A DNA stretch of 64,000 nucleotides from Cyclobacteriaceae bacterium. Its GTDB lineage: Bacteria > Bacteroidota > Bacteroidia > Cytophagales > Cyclobacteriaceae. A model generated the notes under the pieces. It made no database searches, was not told the origin of the DNA, and worked only from the letters and a program-made list of their open reading frames with translations. Positions 47,892-57,840 of this stretch are shown here, in pieces (within the stretch, counting starts at the first letter, position 1; each line of letters opens with the position of its first letter). The stretch covers positions 1-64,000 of the forward strand of contig JAHCHY010000016.1 in the NCBI GenBank assembly GCA_026129485.1, read 5' to 3'. The position numbers were made by a program, and so were the translations under genes.

Positions 47892-50423
47892 ATGTTTTTG
47901 TCCATAAGAATATATTGCTGCATAATGCTGGCCTGGGGCTTGTTACCTCTGCAGTCCCTGGCACAGGGCGGGTTAAAATTCCAGGGTAGTGAGCAGCCTA
48001 TTAACCAGCGAACCTCCTACAACGTTTTTGGCGATAGGTCTGTCCGCTTTTCCGGCAATTTCAATATCGGGTTTAATTTGTCGCTGTACCCGACCACCGC
48101 GTTCGGCTACATCTTGCGGATCAAAAACAAGGACAGCGACAGAATCTACAACCTGTTCTACGATGGCCAGGGAAGCAATCTCATTTTTCGGTTCAACGAA
48201 GAAGGTAAAAACAGCCTGATTGTGGCCCGGATAAACCGGGAAGAATTGTTGAACCTGAACTGGTTTAAGGTAGATGTCCTGTTCGACCTGAAAAATGATT
48301 CCATCAAGCTCACCATCCATAACCAAACGTTCAGCTCCGAAAGCAAAGATCTTCCTGATACCTATCACCCGGTTATATTGTTTGGTAAGAGCGATCATAT
48401 TATTGATGTGCCATCCTTCGCCATTAAAGACCTTGCCATCGGCAACCAGGAGAAGTACTTTTTTACACTCCATGAAGGCAAGGGCAACACCGTTTATGAT
48501 CGCAACGGCAAAGCCTTTGGTGAAGTTTCCAACCCGGAATGGCTGATCAACGATGCCTACCACTGGCGGCATAAGGCTTCGTTCAAATCAAAAACTGTTG
48601 CGGGCGCCAATTACAATGCTCACAAAAAGGAAATCTATTATTTCAACAAGGATTCACTGTTTGTTTACAATGTGTGGTCAGGCAGCACAAGCATTAAAGT
48701 GTTTGAAGAAAAATGCCCGGTTAAGCTGAAGCTGGGTACCAACTTCATCGATACAAAAAATAATAAACTGTATTCATACGAACCGTATAATGACGATTAC
48801 ACCGGCCCGACCGTGGCCAGCCTTGACTTAAGCACCTATCAATGGTCAGTTGAAAATTCAAAACAACTGGTAAGCCCGCTGCACCATCATGGCGCATACT
48901 TCAACCCGTTAACCGAACAATACACCATTTTCGGGGGCTTCGGACGGATGCATTACAGCAAGGATTTTTATACCTACGATCTGAACAACCAGGAATGGGA
49001 TACATTAGGAGGTTTTGCGGGCGACTTCCTTTCACCCCGCTATTTCTCGTCTGTGGGCTATTCCGGAAAAGCAAGCTCGGTTTACATTTTTGGCGGAATG
49101 GGCAATGAATCGGGTGAACAAACCGTAGGCAGACAATATTATTACGACCTGTATAAAATCGATTTAGGCACCAGGCACATCTCAAAGCTTTGGGAAATCA
49201 AATGGGAAAGGGATAACATGGTGCCGGTAAGGGGAATGATTATAGCAGACGACACAACCTTTTATACATTGTGCTATCCGGAGCACTTCTCTGAATCTTA
49301 CCTCAGGCTGTACCGGTTCTCCCTGAAAGATGGCCATTACGAAATCCTGGGAGATTCCATCCCGATACAATCGGATAAAATCACCACTAACGCCAACCTG
49401 TATTACGACAGCGCATTAAATAGCCTGTACACCATTGTCCAGGAATTTGACGATGATATTTCTTCCGACCTGAAAGTTTACAGCTTATCGTTTCCGCCTG
49501 TTACCGCGCATGGGCTGGAAAGCTATTCCAAAAACAAAAGCAATAATAGCTTAATCGTGATCATTCTCTCATCCGTTGTGGCTATAGGGATACTTTACGC
49601 TTTGTACCGGAAGTTAAAATCTCAAGGCAACCCGGTTGAGGCTGACTCATCCGGAATGCTTACTGAAGATAGCAACGCAGAAATTGCACCCGGGGCTGAC
49701 ACCAGCACCCGGAAAAGACCTAACTCCATAACGCTATTTGGAGATTTTACTGTGCGCAACAGGAAGAACCGCGATATCACGTATATGTTCAGCGCACAGT
49801 TAAAGCAGATCCTTTGTCTTACCTTACAATACAGCACAACCGAAGGTGGCATTGCATCGCAACGGCTCAGCAACATCTTGTGGCCCGACAAGCCGGCCGA
49901 TAAAGTAAAAAATTCCAGGGGAGTTACCATCAACCACCTGCGCAAAGCATTAAGCGAGCTTGATGGCATTGAGCTGATTTACGACAAAGGCAATTTCAAA
50001 ATAGAGCACACCGAAGCTTTTTATTGCGATTATACCCGGTGCATGCACATTATCTCTTCGCATGACATTGAAGCCCACCGCGATGAGCTGGTGGAGATCG
50101 TATCGCGCGGCAAGTTCCTGCAGCTCTTCGATCACCCTTTGTACGATTCTTTTAAAGAAGAAATGGAGAAGAAGCTGGAGCCGGTGCTGTTGCTTGAGAT
50201 GGAAAAGACTTTTGAAGCCGAACAATACCAGACAGCGATTGCGTTTGCAGAGGCTCTTGCCAACATCGATCCGCTAAACGATACGGCCCTAACGTTTCAG
50301 GTCAGGGCCATGCAACGGTTAAAGCTGAATGATGAGGCAAAGCTGCGGTACCGCACGTTTGTAATTGAATATAAAAAAGTAATGGGGACTGATTATCCCC
50401 ATCCTTATAACGAATTGAATTAA
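47892..50423 (+). CDS. Membrane-spanning kelch/LamG-like sensor with cytoplasmic winged-helix regulator domain
   Basis: 843 residues from ATG 47892, which starts at the signal-like MFLSIRIYCCIMLAWGLLPL; an in-frame start at 47853 would add 13 residues. A LamG-like domain (about 25-215: FGYILRIKNKDSDRIYNLF) precedes a kelch-type propeller (about 230-540: YTIFGGFGRMHYSKDFYTYD, SSVYIFGGMGNESGEQTVG). One membrane helix lies at about 552-572 (SLIVIILSSVVAIGILYALY). The inside part has a winged helix (about 605-690: TLFGDFTVRNRKNRDITYMF) and a BTAD-like helical domain to the end. This puts an extracytoplasmic sensor and a DNA-binding domain in one chain. It sits beside the polysaccharide locus and probably controls it. 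The ligand is unknown. Confidence 0.82.
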   Translation: MFLSIRIYCCIMLAWGLLPLQSLAQGGLKFQGSEQPINQRTSYNVFGDRSVRFSGNFNIGFNLSLYPTTAFGYILRIKNKDSDRIYNLFYDGQGSNLIFRFNEEGKNSLIVARINREELLNLNWFKVDVLFDLKNDSIKLTIHNQTFSSESKDLPDTYHPVILFGKSDHIIDVPSFAIKDLAIGNQEKYFFTLHEGKGNTVYDRNGKAFGEVSNPEWLINDAYHWRHKASFKSKTVAGANYNAHKKEIYYFNKDSLFVYNVWSGSTSIKVFEEKCPVKLKLGTNFIDTKNNKLYSYEPYNDDYTGPTVASLDLSTYQWSVENSKQLVSPLHHHGAYFNPLTEQYTIFGGFGRMHYSKDFYTYDLNNQEWDTLGGFAGDFLSPRYFSSVGYSGKASSVYIFGGMGNESGEQTVGRQYYYDLYKIDLGTRHISKLWEIKWERDNMVPVRGMIIADDTTFYTLCYPEHFSESYLRLYRFSLKDGHYEILGDSIPIQSDKITTNANLYYDSALNSLYTIVQEFDDDISSDLKVYSLSFPPVTAHGLESYSKNKSNNSLIVIILSSVVAIGILYALYRKLKSQGNPVEADSSGMLTEDSNAEIAPGADTSTRKRPNSITLFGDFTVRNRKNRDITYMFSAQLKQILCLTLQYSTTEGGIASQRLSNILWPDKPADKVKNSRGVTINHLRKALSELDGIELIYDKGNFKIEHTEAFYCDYTRCMHIISSHDIEAHRDELVEIVSRGKFLQLFDHPLYDSFKEEMEKKLEPVLLLEMEKTFEAEQYQTAIAFAEALANIDPLNDTALTFQVRAMQRLKLNDEAKLRYRTFVIEYKKVMGTDYPHPYNELN

Positions 50424-50435
50424 CCTGATCCGACA

Positions 50436-50511
50436 AAAAGCAGGCGTAGGCTGTTCAGCGATAACCAAACCCCAAAGGTATCTCGACTGGTTATGCCTAC
50501 TGCCTGCTTTT
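50436..50511. terminator. Long hairpin between convergent genes
   Basis: AAAAGCAGGC-GTAGGC (50436-50451) pairs with GCCTACTGCCTGCTTTT (50495-50511), with one bulged base. An inner pair ATAACCA (50461-50467) and TGGTTAT (50488-50494) extends it. The A- and T-rich ends suit a bidirectional terminator between the regulator and the glycan locus. Confidence 0.65.
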
Positions 50512-50515
50512 CATC

Positions 50516-50647
50516 TTATCCTGCAAGAAGATGACCCTTTCCTTCATTCACCAGCTTCAGCACCAGTTCGCCAAACAAGGTGTTTGCCCACGCAAACCAT
50601 GAGCGGGTGAAGTTTGCAGGATCATCTTTATGAACACTCTCGTGCAT
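50516..50647 (-). pseudogene. GH125 alpha-mannosidase C-terminal remnant (43 codons)
   Basis: The minus strand from ATG 50647 to the TAA at 50516-50518 encodes MHESVHKDDPANFTRSWFAW, then ANTLFGELVLKLVNEGKG. This matches the conserved C-terminal end of GH125 exo-alpha-1,6-mannosidases (full length about 430-480), where MHES is internal. Everything upstream is gone: the DUF4965 stop lies 3 bases away. GH125 enzymes often occur next to GH92 in mannan or N-glycan loci, so a deletion probably removed most of such a gene here. The piece could still be translated as a short peptide but would not be active. Confidence 0.8.
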
Positions 50648-50650
50648 ATT

Positions 50651-53152
50651 TTATTTTTCAAGCATCTTAATGTAATAACCGCCTACAACCGAGCGCGCCT
50701 GGAACCCGACCTGGGCGGCATCGGGTGTTTCATACCAATCACTCATGGGTACGCGATCCGGTGTTTCGGTAACAAAACCGTATAACGGATCGATAAGCTT
50801 CCGGAACGTTATCGTATCATCGGCTAACGTGGCAGTCCACACAATCCAGTCCGCTTTGGTATAGGTTCTGCGATTATCCAACGGCAAACCGTACGTGTTT
50901 TGCTTCGTGAGGTAGTAGGCCGTTTCTTTCTGCAATACTTCTTTCGGGAAGATGCCAAGATCAAGCAGCTTGTCCCACACCAGGTTATACTTCTGGCTCC
51001 ACGTTCCGGGCTGATCGAACGTTAAGCGGAAGTGATCGCCATCGTCAGCCATTTTGATCCACTCCTGCGCCATGCTTTTTGCCTGCGTGGTATATTTTTC
51101 GGCTACATCTTTTTTGCCCAGCATACCAGCCAGCTTTCCGTAACCGGCAATGCCCATAATGGCTTTTGCCGACAGGTTTACGTTATGCGCAAAATGTCCG
51201 GCAAAGTCATCGGTGCAAAGCTGGTTCTCCGGGTCAAGGCCGTGCTCCAGCAAATAGTTGGCCCACATTGTGAGCGCCTCCCAATGTTGTTCCGCATACC
51301 CGGCATTGCCTTCTGCATCGGCAATGGCCGTTGCCAGGATCAACATATTACCGCATTCTTCCACCGGCATATCGCCACCATAGGTTTGCCCGTTAGCCAA
51401 CGGATAGGTGCCCACATCATGTGCAGCAAAAGGCTTGGTCCACTTTCCGCTTTCGGTATAATAGAAAATCGGGTTCAGCATGCCTTTTAAAAGCTCCGGA
51501 TTGTACCTGAGGTACAACGGTGCAGACGGATATGTAACATCTACGGTACCGATGGAACCATTACTGAAATTCTCTTTCGACAAAAAGAGCGTATTGCCTT
51601 GCGTATCTTTTACCAGCTTGTGTGCTGCAATGGACTGGCGGTAGGCGAGCAAGCAAAGGCGCGCATAGTTTTCACCGCCTGCCGCCAAAGCTTCTTTATA
51701 AATTTTGCTATCCGTATCATCGCAGCGTTCCATGATCTTGTTGTAGCCGGCTGCTGCGGCTGTCAGGGCCTGGTCGAAGCTAACGGTTCCGCCTTTAGTC
51801 CACCACGCTTTCAGGTTATCGCCAAAGTATTGAATGGATTCAACATCATCGTAGGCCAGCATCACATACCCCTTGACCGGCTTTGATGAAACTTTCTCTA
51901 ACTTATCGGCATACGCCAGCACCGGCATTTTGTTCGCACGCACGCGCATGATTTTATCGCTTGCTGAAGCTATCGCACCACTTTCCAGGAATGATTTTTT
52001 CATAGCTGCAAAATCACCGGTTGCCAGTGCGGCATCTGGTTTCGCGGAAGCGAGGTAAAAATAACCCCAATCGATACGCACATTATCCCCTTTCTTTTTC
52101 AGCACAGGCTGCTCAATCGTTCCGGTTTTCGCAAAGCTGATATTGCCGGTTTTCCCGGTGGTTACTTCTACTTCCTGGTGGGGCTCGTTCACGGCCCATT
52201 CAGGCGTGGCATCAATGTAAACTTCTACCTCGTGCGGCTGGCCATCGTTGGAAACAACCCGGTAGTTCATATAGTTTACCGGCCGCGACAACACATCCAG
52301 GTCATCCATCAGCAATGGCGCAACAAATTCAACATCCAGGTCTACCGGGCCAGCCGTGAAGCTGTATTTCGTTTGTGTGGCAGAAATTTTTACACTGTTC
52401 TGAACCGCAGCTTCGGCAAACACCGGCTTAACATCACTTTCCCGGAAGATGCCAAAATCAACATAGGCCAACCCCACACGATCAAGACAATGGGCAGCAA
52501 TAACGTTTTTACCATCGGCACTCAATAAGCTCTTGTCAAGCTTTAACGTAACGTTGCTCCGGGCACGATTACCCGTATTTACAATTTGCGTTCCGTTCAG
52601 GTACAATTCGAAATCATCATCGTGCGAGTAGATGAGGTAAAGGTCATCGTTTGGATTTACCGGTGGCAGGCTGAATTCCCTGCGTACCCAGATTTCTTTG
52701 GTTTGCCACGGAGTATTGGTTTCACCGGTATTGGGCGTACCAAAAGCGCCTTTGCCTTTCTTCCACGCAGCATCGTTAAAGCCGGGTTGCTCCCAGCCTT
52801 TTGCAGGTTCCCGGTTTACATACTGGCCATCCCATGCTTCTGATTTTGCATTGTTCAAAACCGGTTGCAGTGGAATTTCTTCTTTGCCAAGAAACCGGTA
52901 AGTCTTTCCGTCAACACGCACCGCGCCAATCAACGAATGATTCCTGCCTGTCCAGTGCTTTACCGGGCTGTCAAACAACTGGTCGGATGTAGACCAGGCG
53001 CTGGTGTAAGGATCAATAGTGATCAGCGGGTAAGCCGGTGCACGAAATGCAATGCCTGCTTCTTCTTTGGGTGCTTGCTGCTGACTGCATGATGCGAGCA
53101 TTGCGCCCGCGGCAAAAGCAGTCAGCATGCGATTCAGAGATATTTTCAACAT
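50651..53152 (-). CDS. DUF4965/glutaminase A-like lipoprotein of the glycan locus
   Basis: 833 residues. The lipobox is MLASC (Cys22). Order: DUF5127-like N-terminal domain (about 35-130 and 230-470: APAYPLITIDPYTSAWSTSD) interrupted by a beta-sandwich insertion like a galactose-binding domain (about 120-230: VRREFSLPPVNPNDDLYLIY). DUF4965 (about 480-640: ARLCLLAYRQSIAAHKLV) and a DUF1793 (alpha/alpha barrel) end (about 640-833: NQLCTDDFAGHFAHNVNLSA) follow. The family is named after a fungal glutaminase but its bacterial members sit in glycan loci and may act on sugars. The substrate is unknown. Same strand as GH92, 55 bases after it. Confidence 0.88.
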   Translation of the reverse strand: MLKISLNRMLTAFAAGAMLASCSQQQAPKEEAGIAFRAPAYPLITIDPYTSAWSTSDQLFDSPVKHWTGRNHSLIGAVRVDGKTYRFLGKEEIPLQPVLNNAKSEAWDGQYVNREPAKGWEQPGFNDAAWKKGKGAFGTPNTGETNTPWQTKEIWVRREFSLPPVNPNDDLYLIYSHDDDFELYLNGTQIVNTGNRARSNVTLKLDKSLLSADGKNVIAAHCLDRVGLAYVDFGIFRESDVKPVFAEAAVQNSVKISATQTKYSFTAGPVDLDVEFVAPLLMDDLDVLSRPVNYMNYRVVSNDGQPHEVEVYIDATPEWAVNEPHQEVEVTTGKTGNISFAKTGTIEQPVLKKKGDNVRIDWGYFYLASAKPDAALATGDFAAMKKSFLESGAIASASDKIMRVRANKMPVLAYADKLEKVSSKPVKGYVMLAYDDVESIQYFGDNLKAWWTKGGTVSFDQALTAAAAGYNKIMERCDDTDSKIYKEALAAGGENYARLCLLAYRQSIAAHKLVKDTQGNTLFLSKENFSNGSIGTVDVTYPSAPLYLRYNPELLKGMLNPIFYYTESGKWTKPFAAHDVGTYPLANGQTYGGDMPVEECGNMLILATAIADAEGNAGYAEQHWEALTMWANYLLEHGLDPENQLCTDDFAGHFAHNVNLSAKAIMGIAGYGKLAGMLGKKDVAEKYTTQAKSMAQEWIKMADDGDHFRLTFDQPGTWSQKYNLVWDKLLDLGIFPKEVLQKETAYYLTKQNTYGLPLDNRRTYTKADWIVWTATLADDTITFRKLIDPLYGFVTETPDRVPMSDWYETPDAAQVGFQARSVVGGYYIKMLEK

Positions 53153-53207
53153 AAGGTTTATTTAGCTGCTTAAACTTTATTACATAACCGGCTACCCGGA
53201 CGCAAAA

Positions 53208-55493
53208 CTACTTCTCATCCGAGAACGAATATGGGAAATCATTTTTATCCGTGCCGCGGTTTTTGACAGGCGTTGCACTCATTTTAAAATGAATTTTCCC
53301 ACCGTTCATCAGCTCATCGTGTACGAGGTAATTTTTGGTGTGCACCTTATCATTCACTTTCATTTCCGACACGTACCGGTTCGCTTTCGAATTATTCTCT
53401 GATGTGATCAAAAGCTCTTTCCCGTTATCCAGCCTGATCTTTACGGAACGGAACAAAGGCGATCCCAATATGTATTCGTTGCTGCCCGGGCACAACGGGT
53501 AAAAACCTAATGCCGAGAATACATACCAAGCAGAAGTTTGTCCGTTATCTTCATCGCCACAATATCCATCGGGGGCAGCGGTATAAAGCTTGTCCATAAT
53601 TTCGCGCGCCCAGTATTGCGCTTTCCACGGTTCACCGGCATAGTTATACAGGTAAATCATGTGCTGAATCGGCTGGTTGCCGTGCGCATACTGGCCCATA
53701 TTCATTACCTGCATCTCGCGCATTTCGTGAATCATCGAACGGCTTTCCATTCCCTTCGCGCCCGGGATGATAAACACCGAGTCGAGCATGTTTACAAATT
53801 CTTTCGGCCCGCCCACGAGGTTGATCAACCCTTGCGGATCGTGGAAAACAGACCATGAATAATGCCAGCTGTTACCTTCTGTAAAATCACGGCCCCAGTC
53901 AGTCGGGTTAAATGCATCCGGGAAAACGCCTTTTATGGTGCGGCCTGCCATTAGCTTACGCTTCGGGTTATACAGGTTTTTGTAATTCGTGGCGCGCTTC
54001 GCATAAATATCAATTTCTTTTTTCGGCTTGTTCAGCGCTTTGCCCAACCGATAGATTGTCCAGTCGTTATAGGCATACTCTAATGAACGCGCCACGTTCT
54101 GATCAACTTCCACATCGTTCGGGATGTAGCCGTATTTATTATAGTAGTCGTAGCCTTTTCTCCCGGTAGCCGAAACTTTCGGGTGCACGTTGTTGGCCCC
54201 GTGCTTTAATGCTTCCCACAATGTTTCAATGTCATATCCGCGCAAACCTTTCAGGTATGCATCGGCTACAACCGATGCCGAGTTGTTTCCCACCATAATA
54301 TCGCGGTGGCCGGGACTTGCCCATTCCGGAAGAAAGCCGCTTTCTTTATACGCATTTACCAAACCTTCCTGCATCTTCACATTCTCGGCAGGGTATAAAA
54401 AATTCAGGAACGGAAACAAGCTGCGGAATGTATCCCAGAAGCCGGTATCGGTAAACATATAGCCGGGCAGCACGTTGCCGTTGTACGGACTGTAGTGAAC
54501 AATTTTACCGGATGCATCAACCTCAGAAAAATTCCTGGGGAACAATACCGAACGGTAAAAGCAGGAGTAGAAAGTTCGCAGGTTATCGATGTTATCATCT
54601 TCAACGTGAATTTTACCCAACACATCGTTCCAGCGTTTTCTTCCTTTGCTTACAAGCTGATCGAAGCTATCGTTACCCAGCTCTTTTAAATTAAGAGCAG
54701 CCTGCTCTTCGCTGATGAACGATGACGCTACCCGTGCGTGCACCTGCTCGCCATGGGTTGTGGCAAAGCCAACGATGGCCCCGGCATGGTTGCCGTTAAA
54801 TTCTTTTTCGCCTTCGGTGATCTTACCCTCTTTAACCGCTGCGAAGTACGAGAACGGTTTATCAAACACAATAACAAAGTAGTTCCTGAAATTACCGGGA
54901 ACACCACCGGTGTTTTTCGTAGTGTAGCCCACGATTTTTTTCTCTTCCGGAATAATTTTTACAAAAGAGCCTTTATCAAACGCATCGGTAATGATATAGG
55001 CGTTCTTACTGGCCGGAAACGTAAAGCGGAAAATGGCTGCCCGTTCGGTAGGTGTAATCTCGGTGGTTACATCATGATCGGCCAGGTAGACACTATAATA
55101 ATGCGGCTGTGCAATTTCCGCCTTATGCGAAAACCAGCTTGCACGTTCATCTTCATCAAACACCGGCTTGCCGGTTAGCGGCATTAACGAAAATTGTCCG
55201 TAGTCATTCATCCACGGGCTGGGCTGGTGAGTTTGCTTGAAACCCCTGATCTTATCGGCTGTGTAGGTGTACATCCAGCCATCGCCCATTTTGCCGGTTT
55301 GTGGCGACCAGAAATTCATACCCCACGGCAGTGCAATAGCCGGGTAAGTGTTACCGGTTGAAAGCTCGTACTTGGAATCTGTTCCTACCAGTGTGCTTAC
55401 ATAGCTCACCGGGTCGGGAAACTGCGCGTGCGCATCCGGGATAATACCGCATAAAAGGAATGTCAGGGCCAGCAATTTAATCTTACTTGTCAT
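53208..55493 (-). CDS. GH92 family alpha-mannosidase
   Basis: 761 residues from ATG 55493; the longer frame starts at TTG 55523 and adds ten residues before the signal peptide (MTSKIKLLALTFLLCGIIPD). The GH92 pattern is clear: VSYVSTLVGTDSKYELSTGN, TYPAIALPWGMNFWSPQTGK, FTDTGFWDTFRSLFPFLNF, FLPEWASPGHRDIMVGNNSA, FTEGNSWHYSWSVFHDPQGL and DEDNGQTSAWYVFSALGFYP. GH92 enzymes are calcium-dependent, inverting exo-alpha-mannosidases of the periplasm or surface. The full set of conserved acidic residues appears to be present. It lies between the DUF4965 gene (downstream) and the TIM-barrel gene (upstream). Confidence 0.95.
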   Translation of the reverse strand: MTSKIKLLALTFLLCGIIPDAHAQFPDPVSYVSTLVGTDSKYELSTGNTYPAIALPWGMNFWSPQTGKMGDGWMYTYTADKIRGFKQTHQPSPWMNDYGQFSLMPLTGKPVFDEDERASWFSHKAEIAQPHYYSVYLADHDVTTEITPTERAAIFRFTFPASKNAYIITDAFDKGSFVKIIPEEKKIVGYTTKNTGGVPGNFRNYFVIVFDKPFSYFAAVKEGKITEGEKEFNGNHAGAIVGFATTHGEQVHARVASSFISEEQAALNLKELGNDSFDQLVSKGRKRWNDVLGKIHVEDDNIDNLRTFYSCFYRSVLFPRNFSEVDASGKIVHYSPYNGNVLPGYMFTDTGFWDTFRSLFPFLNFLYPAENVKMQEGLVNAYKESGFLPEWASPGHRDIMVGNNSASVVADAYLKGLRGYDIETLWEALKHGANNVHPKVSATGRKGYDYYNKYGYIPNDVEVDQNVARSLEYAYNDWTIYRLGKALNKPKKEIDIYAKRATNYKNLYNPKRKLMAGRTIKGVFPDAFNPTDWGRDFTEGNSWHYSWSVFHDPQGLINLVGGPKEFVNMLDSVFIIPGAKGMESRSMIHEMREMQVMNMGQYAHGNQPIQHMIYLYNYAGEPWKAQYWAREIMDKLYTAAPDGYCGDEDNGQTSAWYVFSALGFYPLCPGSNEYILGSPLFRSVKIRLDNGKELLITSENNSKANRYVSEMKVNDKVHTKNYLVHDELMNGGKIHFKMSATPVKNRGTDKNDFPYSFSDEK

Positions 55494-55537
55494 TTTACGT
55501 TCTAATCTATTCTTCAAATTCAATTCTTTATTAAAAA

Positions 55538-57736
55538 CTACCAGCTCAGCTTTACATGAACTCCATCGGGATTGTTTTCAAAGCCGAGGAAATGCGTTTT
55601 GCTTGTTTCGTCCCACGATGTTTTTGCCTCAACAACATGGCCTGCGGCATCGGTTACTTCTATCTTCAATGCCTTTCCCGGTAACAAAACCCGCATTACA
55701 TTATTTGTGTTCAATGGGCTTTTCGCTACGAACGAATATGAGCTTTTGGTAACCTTCTCATCATAAACCCTGGATGCCGCTGCCAGCACCTGCGGTGTTT
55801 TCGGATTTTTAACCTTACCTATATTAAACAAAAATGCCTGCTCACCGGGCTTCACCTGCTTTTCAGCAAGCACCGGAATTTCCGGGTCAAACAAATCAAT
55901 TAGCCTGCCTTTGATGGTGTACGGAGCCTGGTCGGCATTTTCATCCACCACCGAGATAATTTCATAAGGCCCGCGCGTAAGCGCAAAGTGGTTTTTGAAT
56001 TCCAGCTTCCCGGATTTTGATTCGTACAGCTTCCTGATCGTGCTTACAAATTCAATATCGTTATTTTCGGTTAGCACAAACTCTTTCGGATCGTTGCGAA
56101 CGATCACCACCTTTCCTTTACCGTATGTGTATTCGCCCGCGCTGAAAGGCACTTTCAGGCCAAGCTGCTTAAACAGATGTTCCGATGGTGCGTTAAAAGA
56201 ATTTCCATTGGTGTTCCACCACTCCTGCACAGTTTGAAAAGGATCATCATCGCGGCCGGCATATACCAGCGTTCCCCCGTTCTTCACCCATTCCGCCATG
56301 TAGCCGTGCGAAGCCTCTTCCATCGGCTTCATGTTCGAGTACGACATTACGAGAATCTTCACATCCTTCCAGGTCTGCGGAAAAGAAACATTTTCGATGT
56401 GAATGGTTTTTACCGGCACCCCGCGTTTCAACAACGGGAGCGCCTGGCCGTAGAAGTTTGCTAACTGCGGATCTTCATAGCCATTGTGCGTAGGGAATCG
56501 CTGAAACATCAATGAGTTTGACATAAGCACGCCAATGCCCTGCGAGCCGCTTACTTTGTTTTCGGAAAGCGGCATGTGGTTGAGCGTATTGATCATCACC
56601 TGCATTTGCGTGGAATAAAAACGCGGAATCTGTTCCTTCTTATCGCTGTTGGCGCTGGTGCGGTAATATCCTTCGTAAATACGATCGGGCCACGGCATCA
56701 CTTCATAGTCGGCAATCATCGGGTACAGCAACTGCGCGGTGAAGGTGGCCTGGTAATTCCTTTTGTAATCGGCCCAATCGCGCGGCCAGTCTTCAATCGG
56801 GTCGGTCAGGAAAAACATTTTTCTTCCTGTTGGCGCAGTCATCGACTCCATCGAACCGTATTCGAGGAAGGCCGTTTCAAATACACGTTCTTTTCTTTTG
56901 CCGTTAAAGAAGTTCGGCTCGCGAGAAGTGCCCGTCCACACCTGCGCAATGTACCCATCCACACAAGGTAATGAGGCCAGGCTTGCTTCCGGGCTCACGA
57001 TCATCCACTGCGAATAATTCACCAGCGAGTGCGTGGGCACATAACACCGCACATCCATGCCTTTGCTTTTACCGTACTCTTTCGCGAAAGTGAAGCACTC
57101 GTTCAGCGCACGGTAATATAAATGATATTTCAGCTTGTTGGAGAGGTATGTGTTTTCCGGTGATTCATGCTGCGGCCTCCAGTCGAACCCGTAATACGCT
57201 TTCCATTCTTTCTTAAATGCTTCGCTATAGCCTGCGCGCGCCCAGAATTCGGGCTCTTCCAGGTAGATCGCATCAATGCCGGCATCGATCACGCGCTTGA
57301 TGATTTTTTCCTTCATATACGCAATGAAGTTTTCAGAAGGAACCAAATAGGGCACCAGCCGGCCGTGCCACAACGTGTCGCCTTTTTGCGTTACCTGCCC
57401 TTCATCAAGGTGCCATTTGCCATCCCAGCCACCGGTGAAATAATCCTGGTATTCGCCCCAGGCAATGCCTGTCATAAAATGTGCTTTGTAGCCTTTGTCG
57501 CGCCAGGACTGCACACGCTCCTCAAACGTCATGCTGCTCCTGCGGTGATGATCTTTTACACTATACACAATGGCCACATCTGCACGCACATCGGTTACGG
57601 GTTTCCACGGATTGGAGGTCTGGAACACGGTCTTCTCTCCCTTGGGCTCTTGTCCTGCTGTTTTCTTTGCAGGCTGTGAAAAAGCCCGGAAGGTTAAAGT
57701 TGCCAGGAGAAAAAATAGTATAGTCGGTTTTTGCAT
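55538..57736 (-). CDS. Uncharacterised glycoside hydrolase-like TIM-barrel protein
   Basis: 732 residues from ATG 57736, where a signal peptide begins (MQKPTILFFLLATLTFRAFS); the open frame runs 33 codons further upstream without one. The first 400 residues look like a TIM barrel: VQSWRDKGYKAHFMTGIAWG, YLEEPEFW (158-165, candidate catalytic Glu), DVRCYVPTHSLVNYSQWMIV and FFLTDPIEDWPRDWADYKRN. A GATase-like module resembling the trimerisation domain of GH42 enzymes follows (about 440-600: YMAEWVKNGGTLVYAGRDDD). A beta-sandwich end closes it. I cannot assign a GH family. Position between DUF3823 and GH92 implies a glycan role. Confidence 0.72.
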   Translation of the reverse strand: MQKPTILFFLLATLTFRAFSQPAKKTAGQEPKGEKTVFQTSNPWKPVTDVRADVAIVYSVKDHHRRSSMTFEERVQSWRDKGYKAHFMTGIAWGEYQDYFTGGWDGKWHLDEGQVTQKGDTLWHGRLVPYLVPSENFIAYMKEKIIKRVIDAGIDAIYLEEPEFWARAGYSEAFKKEWKAYYGFDWRPQHESPENTYLSNKLKYHLYYRALNECFTFAKEYGKSKGMDVRCYVPTHSLVNYSQWMIVSPEASLASLPCVDGYIAQVWTGTSREPNFFNGKRKERVFETAFLEYGSMESMTAPTGRKMFFLTDPIEDWPRDWADYKRNYQATFTAQLLYPMIADYEVMPWPDRIYEGYYRTSANSDKKEQIPRFYSTQMQVMINTLNHMPLSENKVSGSQGIGVLMSNSLMFQRFPTHNGYEDPQLANFYGQALPLLKRGVPVKTIHIENVSFPQTWKDVKILVMSYSNMKPMEEASHGYMAEWVKNGGTLVYAGRDDDPFQTVQEWWNTNGNSFNAPSEHLFKQLGLKVPFSAGEYTYGKGKVVIVRNDPKEFVLTENNDIEFVSTIRKLYESKSGKLEFKNHFALTRGPYEIISVVDENADQAPYTIKGRLIDLFDPEIPVLAEKQVKPGEQAFLFNIGKVKNPKTPQVLAAASRVYDEKVTKSSYSFVAKSPLNTNNVMRVLLPGKALKIEVTDAAGHVVEAKTSWDETSKTHFLGFENNPDGVHVKLSW

Positions 57737-57840
57737 TATTATCGATACTGTTTTAATAAATGAAAAAAGGGAATCATACTTCCCGTTCGTTATGATGACT
57801 GATTGTGTGGACAACAGCTTTCCAGCATGCGCCACAAAAA

